DNA of 7,945 nt, taken from the NCBI GenBank assembly GCA_023427285.1, contig JAEZBH010000083.1, positions 1 to 7,945 of the forward strand, given 5' to 3'. Source of the DNA: Pseudomonadota bacterium. Its GTDB lineage: Bacteria > Pseudomonadota > Alphaproteobacteria > Sphingomonadales > Sphingomonadaceae. The notes under the pieces were generated by a model, which saw only the letters and a program-made list of their open reading frames with translations, did no database searches and was not told the origin of the DNA. Made by a program: the position numbers and the translations under genes. The stretch's first letter is position 1. Each line of letters begins with the position of its first letter. Shown here piece after piece: positions 1-6,916 of the stretch.

Positions 1-1
1 C

Positions 2-166
2 CCCTACCTGACCGGAGCGGACCCGCATCTGTTGCGGCGCATTGAAGTGCTTGAGCAGTATGTGCGTCAGCACGACCGGACGATCCGGCAGATGCTGGAT
101 ATTCTCTCCGAGTGGGCTGAAAATGCCTCCGACGCCTATCCGAAGACAGGAACCGATGACCAGTAA
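2..166 (+). CDS. 3' end of an upstream gene, possibly the XrtA-associated ATPase (partial)
   Basis: An open frame enters from the left edge and ends at TAA 164-166, giving 54 residues. The tail begins PYLTGADPHLLRRIEVLEQY and is followed by a charged, heptad-like stretch (VRQHDRTIRQMLDILSEW), then a polar end. This looks like a short coiled coil at a protein C-terminus. No catalytic motif lies in the visible part, so the product cannot be identified directly. In XrtA loci the gene just before the polysaccharide deacetylase is often the GspA-like AAA ATPase (TIGR03015 type); that is the basis of the suggestion and it is inference from context. The frame is real because it is co-directional, ends in an 11-bp overlap with the next start, and has the amphipathic pattern of a coding sequence. 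Confidence is good for a gene end and low for the name. Confidence 0.6.
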   Translation, partial: PYLTGADPHLLRRIEVLEQYVRQHDRTIRQMLDILSEWAENASDAYPKTGTDDQ

Positions 167-1094
167 CGCTTCCACCGATACCGCTGAAGATACGCGACTT
201 AACCGCGTTGCGCCCGCTCTTGATGGCGTGCTGCGCAATGCCATGACGGTGGATGTGGAGGAGTATTTCCAGGTCGGCGCGTTCGAGCGCTGCATCCGCC
301 GCGAGGACTGGGACGGCTACGCCAGCCGGGTTGTGCTGAACACCGGGCGCGTGCTGGACCTGTTTGCGGACAAGGGCATTCGGGCGACCTTCTTCTCGCT
401 GGGCTGGGTGGCCGAGCGCCAGCCGCACCTGATCCGCCGTATTGTGGAGGAGGGGCACGAACTGGCCTCCCACGGCTATGCGCATGACCGCGTGACCAGC
501 TTCACGGCGGCGCAGTTCCGGGCGGATCTGGAGCGCTCAAAGAAACTGCTGGAAGATGCGGGCGGCGTTGCCGTGCGCGGCTACCGCGCGCCGAGCTTCT
601 CCATCGGCAAGGCCAACGCCTGGGCGCTCGATGTGCTGGCGGAGCTGGGCTATGCCTATTCCTCCTCCGTTGCACCCATTCGCCACGATCACTACGGCTG
701 GCCGGATGCACCCCGCTTCGCTTACCAGCCGATTGCGGATTCGCCCCTGATCGAGGTGCCTATCACCACCGTGCCGGTCGCGGGGCGCACGCTCTCCTTC
801 GGCGGCGGCTTCTTCCGGCTGCTGCCCTATGGGGTGGCGCGCTGGGCCATCGGCAAGATCAATCGGGAGGAGCGGCAGCCCGCCGTGTTCTACTTCCATC
901 CGTGGGAGGTCGATCCTGACCAGCCGCGCGTGGCGGGTGCGCCGATGCGCTCCCGCTTCCGGCACTACACCAACCTTTCGCGCATGTATGGCAAGCTTGC
1001 CCGGCTCACCGATGATTTCGCGTGGGACCGGATGGATGCTCTCTATCTGCCGCAGGACGCCTCTGCGCAGGTGTTTCGTCCGATTGCGGTGTAA
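156..1094 (+). CDS. XrtA/PEP-CTERM-locus polysaccharide deacetylase (CE4/NodB family with DUF3473-type tail)
   Basis: This 312-residue protein is predicted to be a metal-dependent hydrolase that removes N- or O-acetyl groups from the exopolysaccharide or its precursor. Visible CE4 features are TVDVEEYFQV at 31-40 (motif 1; Asp33 as likely catalytic base), SHGYAH at 105-110 (His106 and His110 as metal ligands), RGYRAPSFSI at 141-150 (motif 3), and FYFHPWEVDP at 245-254, whose His248 fits the late catalytic histidine. The FRHYTNLSRM segment at 268-277 matches the C-terminal extension typical of TIGR03006 proteins. No signal peptide is seen, so it may act in the cytoplasm or need another export route. 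The start at ATG 156 follows AGGAA (148-152) and overlaps the preceding stop; an in-frame ATG at 42 would run far into the upstream gene, while ATG 243 would begin just before motif 1 and lacks an obvious ribosome site. Asp is more usual than Glu at residue 36. The family call is firm; the substrate is unknown. Confidence 0.93.
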   Translation: MTSNASTDTAEDTRLNRVAPALDGVLRNAMTVDVEEYFQVGAFERCIRREDWDGYASRVVLNTGRVLDLFADKGIRATFFSLGWVAERQPHLIRRIVEEGHELASHGYAHDRVTSFTAAQFRADLERSKKLLEDAGGVAVRGYRAPSFSIGKANAWALDVLAELGYAYSSSVAPIRHDHYGWPDAPRFAYQPIADSPLIEVPITTVPVAGRTLSFGGGFFRLLPYGVARWAIGKINREERQPAVFYFHPWEVDPDQPRVAGAPMRSRFRHYTNLSRMYGKLARLTDDFAWDRMDALYLPQDASAQVFRPIAV

Positions 1095-1099
1095 GCAGC

Positions 1100-2137
1100 A
1101 TGGTGCAGGTTGATCTGATCGATATTCGAGAGCCCCGCGCCGCTGAGGAGTGGAACGCGTTCGTGCGCGCACATGACGGCGGTACGGCGTTTCACCTGAC
1201 GCACTGGGCGCGGGCCATCAACGATGCCTACGGCTATGCCACGCCTTACTTACGCGCCCGGCGCGGACAGGAGATCGTGGGCGTGCTGCCGCTGACGCAT
1301 GTGCGCTCTGCCCTGTTCGGCAAATCCCTCGTCTCCAACGCCTTTGCCGTCTATGGCGGCCCGCTGGCGGATGATGCCGACGCCCACGCGGCGCTGGACG
1401 CAGAGGCGTGGGCGCTGGCGCAGAAGTTCGGCGTTCCGGCGCTGGAATACCGCAACCAGAGCCGTTTGCGCCCGGACTGGACGGCCAAGGCGGAAACCTA
1501 CGTCACCTTCCGCCGTCCGCTGGCGGCAAGCGAGGATGACAACCTCAAGGCCATTCCGCGCAAGCAGCGGGCCGAGGTGCGCCGCAGCCTGACGTTCGAT
1601 CTGGAAACGCGCATCGATCAGGATTTCGACCGGCACTTCGCCGTTTATGCGGAGAGTGTGCGCAACCTTGGCACACCCGTGTTCCCGAAGCGGTGGTTCG
1701 AGGCCATTCTCAACGCCTATGGGCCGGATGCTGACGTGCTGACCGTGTGCAAGGACGGCCAGCCGCTGTCATCGGTGCTCTCGCTTTACTACAACGGCGA
1801 GGTTGCGCCCTACTACGGCGGCGGCGTGTTCGACGCCCGCAAGTGGCGCGCCAACGATCACATGTACTGGCAGCTGATGCTGCACGCGGCCAACCGGGGC
1901 TGCACCAGCTTTGATTTCGGGCGCTCGAAGGTCGGCACCGGGGCATTCGACTTCAAGAAGAACTGGGGCTTCGAGCCGACGCCGCTGGTCTATGAGTACC
2001 GGCTGGCCGATGGCCACGCCATGCCGGACCTTAACCCGCTCAACCCCAAGTACCGGGTGATGACGGAGGTGTGGAGCCGTTTGCCCCTGCCGCTTGCCAA
2101 CTTCTTTGGTCCCTTTATCGCGAGAGGTTTGGCGTGA
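1100..2137 (+). CDS. FemAB-like protein of the XrtA/PEP-CTERM system (GNAT-fold acyl/aminoacyl transferase)
   Basis: This 345-residue protein resembles the TIGR03019 group. FemAB proteins have tandem GNAT folds and transfer amino acids from aminoacyl-tRNA, or other acyl groups, to amines; in exopolysaccharide loci the acceptor is presumed to be a glycan or lipid-linked sugar, which is unproven here. Signature stretches are AIPRKQRAEVRRSL at 151-164, where the family has a basic helix; YYGGGVFDARKW around 238-249; FDFGRSKVGTG at 271-281; and FKKNWGFEP at 285-293. The last two are the most diagnostic. There is no signal peptide or membrane segment, so it is cytoplasmic or peripheral to the inner membrane. 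ATG 1100 is chosen because it lies 5 bp after the deacetylase stop and begins a normal family N-terminus; the frame stays open upstream to an ATG at 1022, but that would overlap the previous gene by 73 bp. No good Shine-Dalgarno is seen, so translation may depend on coupling. The deacetylase next door could supply free amines as acceptors. Confidence 0.92.
   Translation: MVQVDLIDIREPRAAEEWNAFVRAHDGGTAFHLTHWARAINDAYGYATPYLRARRGQEIVGVLPLTHVRSALFGKSLVSNAFAVYGGPLADDADAHAALDAEAWALAQKFGVPALEYRNQSRLRPDWTAKAETYVTFRRPLAASEDDNLKAIPRKQRAEVRRSLTFDLETRIDQDFDRHFAVYAESVRNLGTPVFPKRWFEAILNAYGPDADVLTVCKDGQPLSSVLSLYYNGEVAPYYGGGVFDARKWRANDHMYWQLMLHAANRGCTSFDFGRSKVGTGAFDFKKNWGFEPTPLVYEYRLADGHAMPDLNPLNPKYRVMTEVWSRLPLPLANFFGPFIARGLA
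2122..2127 (+). promoter_or_regulatory. Ribosome binding site that favours the GTG start of the sugar transferase
   Basis: GAGAGG lies inside the 3' end of the FemAB-like gene. It is 6 nt before GTG 2134 and 12 nt before the alternative ATG 2140. The spacing favours GTG 2134, which overlaps the upstream stop as GTGA. The ATG would give the more familiar family N-terminus MDVLFLAHR, so the choice is not certain. Confidence 0.55.
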
Positions 2138-3408
2138 CGATGGATGTGCTGTTTCTCGCCCACCGGATTCCGTATCCGCCGAACAAGGGAGACAAGATCC
2201 GCTCGTGGCACATCCTCAAGCATCTGGCCGAGCGCGCCCGCGTGCATCTGGGCTGCTTCATCGATGATCCCGATGACCTGAAGCATCAGGACTTCCTGCG
2301 CGAGGTTGTGGGCGGCGAGTGCTGTTTCGTGCCGATCAGCCCGTTGGCCAGCAAGGTGCGGGGGCTGCGGGGGTTGCTGAATGGCGAATCCATCACCGCC
2401 AGCTACTATCCCGCCGAGCCCATGACGCAGTGGGTGCAGGACATCGCGCAGCGCTATTCGGTTGAGCGCGTGTTTCTCTATTCCTCTGCCATGTTCCCGT
2501 TCGCCTCCAAGATCATCAAGCCGGGCCGCCGGGTGGTGATGGACTTCGTGGACATGGATTCGGACAAGTGGCGGCAGTATGCCGACAGCAAGTCGTGGCC
2601 GATGTCGGCGCTCTACAAGCGCGAGGCGGTCAAGGTGCTGGGGCTGGAGCGCACGGCGGCCTACCGCTCCGACGTCTCCCTGTTCGTCACCGATGCAGAG
2701 GTTGCCAGCTTCAAGGCGGTGGCAGGTTCTGCCGCTCATGACGTGCGGGCGCTGTTCAATGGCGTTGACCACGAGAAGTTCTCGCCGACCGCCGACTTCC
2801 AGCCGATGACCCTGCCGGGCGCGCCCAATCTCGTGTTCACCGGCGCGATGGATTACTGGGCCAACGTCGACTCGGTGGTGTGGTTCGCTGATGAGGTGCT
2901 GCCGCTGGTGCGCCGGGTGTTCCCGAAGGCGCACTTCACCATTGTTGGCGCGCGGCCCACGGCTGAGGTGCTGAAGCTGGGCAAGCGGCCGGGCATCACC
3001 GTGACCGGCACCGTGGATGACGTGCGGCCCTACATTGCCGCTGCCGACATGGCGGTTGCGCCGCTGCGGATTGCACGGGGCGTGCAGAACAAGGTGCTGG
3101 AAGCCATGGCCATGGCCAAGGCCGTGGTGACGACGCCCGCCGCCGCGCAGGGTATTGCAGCAAAGCCGGGTGAGGAATTCCTTGTCGCGCCGGATGCGCA
3201 GCAGATGGCCGATGCAGTGGTTGCGCTGGCGCGCGATTCTGTTCACGCTGACGCCATGGGCCGTGCGGCCCGTGCGCTTGTTCTTAACCGGTATGATTGG
3301 GACCGGTGTCTGTCGTTGCTTGATGATGTGCTTGACCTGACGCCCCAGCGACAGGCCGGCCCTGTCGCTGTTCCCTTGAGCCGAGCATCCGGAGGAGACG
3401 CGGCGTGA
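2134..3408 (+). CDS. Sugar transferase, PEP-CTERM/EpsH1 system-associated (TIGR03087 type, GT4-like)
   Basis: This 424-residue cytoplasmic glycosyltransferase likely adds a sugar from a nucleotide donor to the growing exopolysaccharide repeat unit on its lipid carrier. The N-terminal domain opens with FLAHRIPYPPNKGDKIRS (7-24), a hallmark of this subfamily. The C-terminal Rossmann domain shows FTGAMDYWANVDSV (235-248), VGARP (281-285), VTGTVDDVRPY (290-300) and GVQNKVLEAMAM (316-327). The last of these holds the conserved Glu323 at the position where GT-B enzymes bind the donor sugar phosphate. Length fits the family (about 400 residues), with a short variable tail after residue 412. The start is taken as GTG 2134, overlapping the FemAB-like stop by 4 bp; ATG 2140 would remove two residues. 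The 3' end overlaps xrtA by 4 bp in the same GTGA form. Donor and acceptor sugars cannot be read from the sequence. A strong hairpin lies in the DNA for the variable tail (3346-3370). Confidence 0.92.
   Translation: MTMDVLFLAHRIPYPPNKGDKIRSWHILKHLAERARVHLGCFIDDPDDLKHQDFLREVVGGECCFVPISPLASKVRGLRGLLNGESITASYYPAEPMTQWVQDIAQRYSVERVFLYSSAMFPFASKIIKPGRRVVMDFVDMDSDKWRQYADSKSWPMSALYKREAVKVLGLERTAAYRSDVSLFVTDAEVASFKAVAGSAAHDVRALFNGVDHEKFSPTADFQPMTLPGAPNLVFTGAMDYWANVDSVVWFADEVLPLVRRVFPKAHFTIVGARPTAEVLKLGKRPGITVTGTVDDVRPYIAAADMAVAPLRIARGVQNKVLEAMAMAKAVVTTPAAAQGIAAKPGEEFLVAPDAQQMADAVVALARDSVHADAMGRAARALVLNRYDWDRCLSLLDDVLDLTPQRQAGPVAVPLSRASGGDAA
3346..3370 (+). other. Perfect 10-bp inverted repeat inside the sugar transferase 3' end, upstream of xrtA
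   Basis: The arms CAGCGACAGG (3346-3355) and CCTGTCGCTG (3361-3370) are exact reverse complements around a 5-nt loop, CCGGC, and are followed by TTCCCTT. The structure lies 35 bp before the xrtA start. It codes for the non-conserved tail of the sugar transferase (QRQAGPVAV region), so the sequence is relatively free of protein constraint. It could act as an attenuator, an RNA processing or stability element, or be chance in GC-rich DNA. The repeat is seen directly; its function is inferred. Confidence 0.6.
3391..3397 (+). promoter_or_regulatory. Strong ribosome binding site for xrtA
   Basis: GGAGGAG is the best Shine-Dalgarno match in the window. It sits 7 to 9 nt before GTG 3405, depending on which part pairs with 16S rRNA, and supports that GTG start. 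It suggests that xrtA is translated well in spite of its GTG codon and internal operon position. Confidence 0.75.
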
Positions 3409-4997
3409 CACTGGAGACGACAGCAGACGCCAAACCTGAAGGCGCAGAACCGTCAAAGGTTCGCGTCAGCTTTCCGCCCATCTGGCGACCCTATGTGCTG
3501 GCATGGCTGGCGATGGTTGCCGCCATGCTGTTCCTCTTCCGCGCCGAGGCCATCTCCATGGTCGAGAAGTGGGAGAATGACGAAACCTTCGGTCACGCCT
3601 GGCTGATCCTGCCCATCGTTCTCTGGCTGGTGTGGATGCGGCGGGACATTCTGGCCCGCGTCAACCCGCGCCCCTGCTGGTGGGGGCTGGTGCCGATGGC
3701 CGGGGCGGCGCTGCTGTGGCTGGTGGGCGATCTGGCCCGCGTTGCCTTTGTGGAGCAGTTCGCCCTCATCTTCATGATTCAGGCGAGCGTCTTGACCCTG
3801 CTCGGCGTGGCGGTGGTGCGCACGCTGCTGTTCCCGCTGGTGTACCTGCTGTTTCTGGTGCCGTTCGGCGATCAGATCATGCCGGTGTTGCAGGACTTCA
3901 CCGCCCACTTCTGCGTGGCATTGCTGCAATGGCTGGAGATTCCGACCTATCACGACGGCATCTTCATCTCGATCCCGACCGGGGACTTCGAGGTGGCGCA
4001 GGCGTGCTCGGGCGTCAGGTTCGTCATCGCCATGCTGGCGGTCGGCAGCCTTTATGCCAACATCGCCTTCAAGAGCCCGTGGCGGCGCGCGGCGATCCTC
4101 GTCATTTCGCTGATCGTGCCGGTGATCGCCAACGGCTTTCGCGCCTTCGGCATCATCTACATCGCCCATCTGACCGACAGCGAATATGCGGTCGGCGTCG
4201 ATCACATCATCTACGGCTGGGTGTTCTTCTCTATCGTCATGGTGGCGGTGCTCCTGATCGGCCGCCTGTTCTCGGACCGCTGGATCGACGATCCGGCGGT
4301 GGATGTGGAAGGCAAGGGCCTGACCCGCGTGGCGGCTGGCACGGCGCGACAGGCATGGGTTGCGGTGCCTGCGGTTTTGAGCATTGCGCTGCTCGGCTCG
4401 CTCTGGGCCTACTGGATGGATAACCGCCCGGCGGACGTGGTGTACACGGCCATGACCCCGCCCGATGTTGCCGGATGGCAGACAACAAGCGCACCCGCTG
4501 ACTGGAAGCCGCATTTTGCCGGGGCGGATACCGAGCTGTTCCAGACCTATACGGACGGTCAGCGCACGGTGAGCCTCTATGTGGCCGCCTTTGGTCGTCA
4601 GCATGATGACGCTGAACTGGTAGCCTATGGGCAGACGGCGGTTGCGCCGGGTGACAACTGGACCTGGGCTGCAAGCCTGCCGGGCACCCTTGTGATTGGC
4701 GGCGCACCGACGCAGGCCGAGGCCATGCAGATCAATGGCCGGGGCCGGGTGCGCGATATCTGGCAATGGTATTGGGTCAACGGCAAGCTGACCGGCAACC
4801 CTTACGTTGCCAAGATCGAGGGGCTGAAAGCCAAACTGCTGGGCGGGGACCTCTCGGCAGCGACGCTCGTTGTATCCGCAGAGCGTTCGGAGGCAACCGT
4901 GCGGGCCACAAATGCGATGCAGGCATTTGCAGACAGTTTGGGGCCGGTTGAAGCCAGCCTCCAGACGATCCTCAGCGATAGCGGGAAAAGGCAGTAG
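3405..4997 (+). CDS. xrtA: Exosortase A with C-terminal EpsI domain (XrtA-EpsI fusion)
   Basis: This 530-residue integral inner-membrane protein is predicted to be the cysteine transpeptidase that recognises the C-terminal PEP-CTERM signal of exported proteins, cleaves it and transfers the protein to a cell-surface acceptor. The N-terminal part (about 29-290) has roughly eight hydrophobic segments. The catalytic set is intact: Cys201 in QACSGVRF, Arg246 in ANGFRAFGI and His267 in DHIIYGW, with the spacing expected for exosortases. After another hydrophobic segment (about 318-337), residues 345-525 form an EpsI-like (DUF3485) domain, with WQWYWVNG at 463-470 as the clearest mark; it probably lies in the periplasm. 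Fusion of the two is common for XrtA, whereas some species encode EpsH and EpsI separately. The start is GTG 3405, set by the GGAGGAG ribosome site and the 4-bp GTGA overlap with the sugar transferase. The amidotransferase starts 5 bp after the stop. The substrate genes are not in the window. Confidence 0.95.
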   Translation: MTLETTADAKPEGAEPSKVRVSFPPIWRPYVLAWLAMVAAMLFLFRAEAISMVEKWENDETFGHAWLILPIVLWLVWMRRDILARVNPRPCWWGLVPMAGAALLWLVGDLARVAFVEQFALIFMIQASVLTLLGVAVVRTLLFPLVYLLFLVPFGDQIMPVLQDFTAHFCVALLQWLEIPTYHDGIFISIPTGDFEVAQACSGVRFVIAMLAVGSLYANIAFKSPWRRAAILVISLIVPVIANGFRAFGIIYIAHLTDSEYAVGVDHIIYGWVFFSIVMVAVLLIGRLFSDRWIDDPAVDVEGKGLTRVAAGTARQAWVAVPAVLSIALLGSLWAYWMDNRPADVVYTAMTPPDVAGWQTTSAPADWKPHFAGADTELFQTYTDGQRTVSLYVAAFGRQHDDAELVAYGQTAVAPGDNWTWAASLPGTLVIGGAPTQAEAMQINGRGRVRDIWQWYWVNGKLTGNPYVAKIEGLKAKLLGGDLSAATLVVSAERSEATVRATNAMQAFADSLGPVEASLQTILSDSGKRQ

Positions 4998-5002
4998 TCG
5001 CC

Positions 5003-6916
5003 ATGTGTGGCATCAGCGGCATATTTGACACGCGGGGACAGCGCCGCATCGATAAGGATATCCTGCGCACGATGACCGATGTCATCGCGCATCGCGGGCC
5101 GGACGAGGCCGGACTGTGGACGGATGCGGGTGTCGGCCTTGGCCATCGACGGCTGTCGATCATCGACCTGTCCAGCGGGCAGCAGCCCATGCTGACGGCG
5201 GATGAGCAGGTCGTCGTTTGCTATAACGGCGAGATCTACAACTTTCAGGAAACCCGCGCGCTGCTGCTGGAATGCGGCTACCAGTTCCGCACCCATTCCG
5301 ACACGGAGGTGATCCTTTACGCCTGGATGGAATGGGGCGAGGCCTGCCTTCAGCACTTCCGGGGCATGTTCGCGTTCGCCATCTATGACCGGCGCACCGA
5401 AACCCTGTTTCTGGCGCGCGACCGTCTGGGCGTAAAGCCGCTGCATTACAGCATTCTGCCGGACGGCGTGGTGATCTTCGGCTCCGAGCTGAAGGCTTTG
5501 CTGCCTTATCCGGGCTTGCCGCGCACCATCGACGAGCAGGCGGTGGAGGACTACTTCGCTTACGGCTATGTGCCGGACCCGCGCACCATTTTACGCAGCG
5601 TCAAGAAGCTGCCCGCCGGGCACAGCCTGACCCTGCGGCGCGGGCGCTCCATTCCTGAGCCCAAGCAGTATTGGGACATCTCTTTCCAGCACACTCACAC
5701 CGGCACGCCGGAGGAGTTGGGCGAGGAGCTGATTGAGCGGCTGCGCGAGGCGGTGAAGATTCGCCTCGTCTCGGAAGTGCCGCTGGGCGCGTTTCTCTCG
5801 GGCGGGGTCGATTCCAGCGCGATCGTCGCCATGATGGCGGGGCTGTCGGATCAGCCGGTCAACACCTGCTCCATCGGCTTCGATGCGGCGGGCTATGACG
5901 AGTCCGGCTATGCTGAACGGTTGGCGCAGCGCTACGCCACCAACCACCGCAATCGGGTGGTCTCCAGCGATGACTTCAGCCTGATCGAGCGGCTGGCGCT
6001 GGCCTATGATGAGCCGTTCGCCGATGCGTCCGCCCTGCCGACCTACCGGGTGTGCGAACTGGCGCGAGAGAACGTGACCGTGGCCCTGTCAGGCGACGGC
6101 GGAGACGAGATTCTGGCGGGCTATCGCCGTCACCGCTTCCATGCCAACGAGGAGCGGCTGCGGGGCATGATGCCGCTGGGGCTGCGCCGTTCGCTGTTCG
6201 GGTTCCTTGGCCGGGTGTGGCCGAAGATGGACTGGGCGCCGCGTCCGCTGCGCGCCAAGACCACGTTCCAGTCCCTCGGCCTGTCAACGGCAGAGGCTTA
6301 CTTCAACTCCATCGCCGTGGTGCGTGACGACGAGCGCCGCCGCCTGTTCAGCGATGAGTTCCGCCGCTCCCTGCAAGGCTACCGCGCCAGCGATATCTAT
6401 CGCGACGTGATGGCGAAGGGCCCGGCGAACGATCCGCTGAGCCAGGCCCAGTATGCCGACCTCAAGGTGTGGCTGCCGGGCGATATCCTGACCAAGATGG
6501 ACCGCGCCAGCATGGCGGTAAGCCTTGAGGCGCGCGAGCCGCTGCTCGATCACCAGTTGCTGGAATGGGCGGCGGGCATTGCGCCGAACATGCGCATTCG
6601 CAACGGGCAGGGGAAGTGGCTGTTCAAGAAGGCGCTGGAGCCTTACGTGCCGCACGATCTGCTCTACCGGCCCAAGATGGGCTTCGTGGTGCCGATCGAC
6701 CGCTGGTTCCGTGGGCCGCTGGCCGAGACGGCCCTGTCTCTGGCGAGCAGCGCCATGGTGACCGAGACGGGATGGTTCAATCCGGAGTTCATCCAGCAGG
6801 CGGCGCAGGATCATGTGAAGGGCCTGCGCGATAACAGCCGCCTGCTCTGGCAGTTGCTGATGTTCGATCTAAGTCTGAAACATCTGGTCAACCAACCCGC
6901 TGCTGCCGGAGTCTGA
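5003..6916 (+). CDS. Exosortase A system-associated amidotransferase, asparagine-synthetase (AsnB) family
   Basis: This 637-residue cytoplasmic enzyme is built like glutamine-hydrolysing asparagine synthetase and matches the TIGR03108 group. It should take ammonia from glutamine and use ATP to amidate a carboxylate. The class II glutaminase domain starts with the Cys2 nucleophile (MCGISGIFD) and has RGPD (31-34), GHRRLSI (47-53), NGEIYN (75-80), SDTEV (99-103) and RDRLGVKPL (139-147). The synthetase domain has the ATP pyrophosphatase loop SGGVDSS (266-272) and SGDGGDE (363-369). All key residues look intact, so it should be active. The start is fixed because Cys2 must follow the initiator Met; AAAAGG lies 11 nt upstream. 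In XrtA loci the target is presumed to be a uronic or similar sugar acid in the exopolysaccharide rather than free aspartate, but that is inference. It lies 5 bp after xrtA and abuts the protease gene with no gap. A housekeeping AsnB cannot be fully excluded on sequence alone. Confidence 0.94.
   Translation: MCGISGIFDTRGQRRIDKDILRTMTDVIAHRGPDEAGLWTDAGVGLGHRRLSIIDLSSGQQPMLTADEQVVVCYNGEIYNFQETRALLLECGYQFRTHSDTEVILYAWMEWGEACLQHFRGMFAFAIYDRRTETLFLARDRLGVKPLHYSILPDGVVIFGSELKALLPYPGLPRTIDEQAVEDYFAYGYVPDPRTILRSVKKLPAGHSLTLRRGRSIPEPKQYWDISFQHTHTGTPEELGEELIERLREAVKIRLVSEVPLGAFLSGGVDSSAIVAMMAGLSDQPVNTCSIGFDAAGYDESGYAERLAQRYATNHRNRVVSSDDFSLIERLALAYDEPFADASALPTYRVCELARENVTVALSGDGGDEILAGYRRHRFHANEERLRGMMPLGLRRSLFGFLGRVWPKMDWAPRPLRAKTTFQSLGLSTAEAYFNSIAVVRDDERRRLFSDEFRRSLQGYRASDIYRDVMAKGPANDPLSQAQYADLKVWLPGDILTKMDRASMAVSLEAREPLLDHQLLEWAAGIAPNMRIRNGQGKWLFKKALEPYVPHDLLYRPKMGFVVPIDRWFRGPLAETALSLASSAMVTETGWFNPEFIQQAAQDHVKGLRDNSRLLWQLLMFDLSLKHLVNQPAAAGV

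Noticed and set aside
42..155. Upstream ATG 42 as start of the deacetylase
   Set aside because: It would overlap the preceding gene by 125 bp and add residues unlike the family; ATG 156 has a ribosome site and a short overlap.
1022..1099. Upstream ATG 1022 as start of the FemAB-like gene
   Set aside because: The added 26 residues lie in the deacetylase coding region and have no family resemblance.
2071..2133. Upstream start 2071 for the sugar transferase
   Set aside because: It would overlap the FemAB-like gene by 67 bp; the family N-terminus begins at about 2140 and the ribosome site points to 2134.
3103..3114. Short GCCATG tandem repeat
   Set aside because: It encodes the AMAM part of a conserved glycosyltransferase helix and is explained by codon use.
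1990..3456. Long minus-strand open frame (488 codons) opposite the sugar transferase
   Set aside because: It is the antisense shadow of a GC3-rich gene; its product is rich in His and Arg with no domain pattern, while the plus strand encodes a clear glycosyltransferase.
3448..3463. GAACC/GGTTC small inverted repeat just inside xrtA
   Set aside because: Only five pairs with a six-base loop; expected by chance in a sequence of this size.
3632..4423. Plus-strand open frame in another phase inside xrtA
   Set aside because: Gly/Arg/Ala-rich composition without motifs, fully inside a strongly supported gene.
3453..4766. Long minus-strand open frame (437 codons) opposite xrtA
   Set aside because: The product is a His/Arg/Gln-rich low-complexity string typical of antisense frames; the plus strand has an intact exosortase with its catalytic residues.
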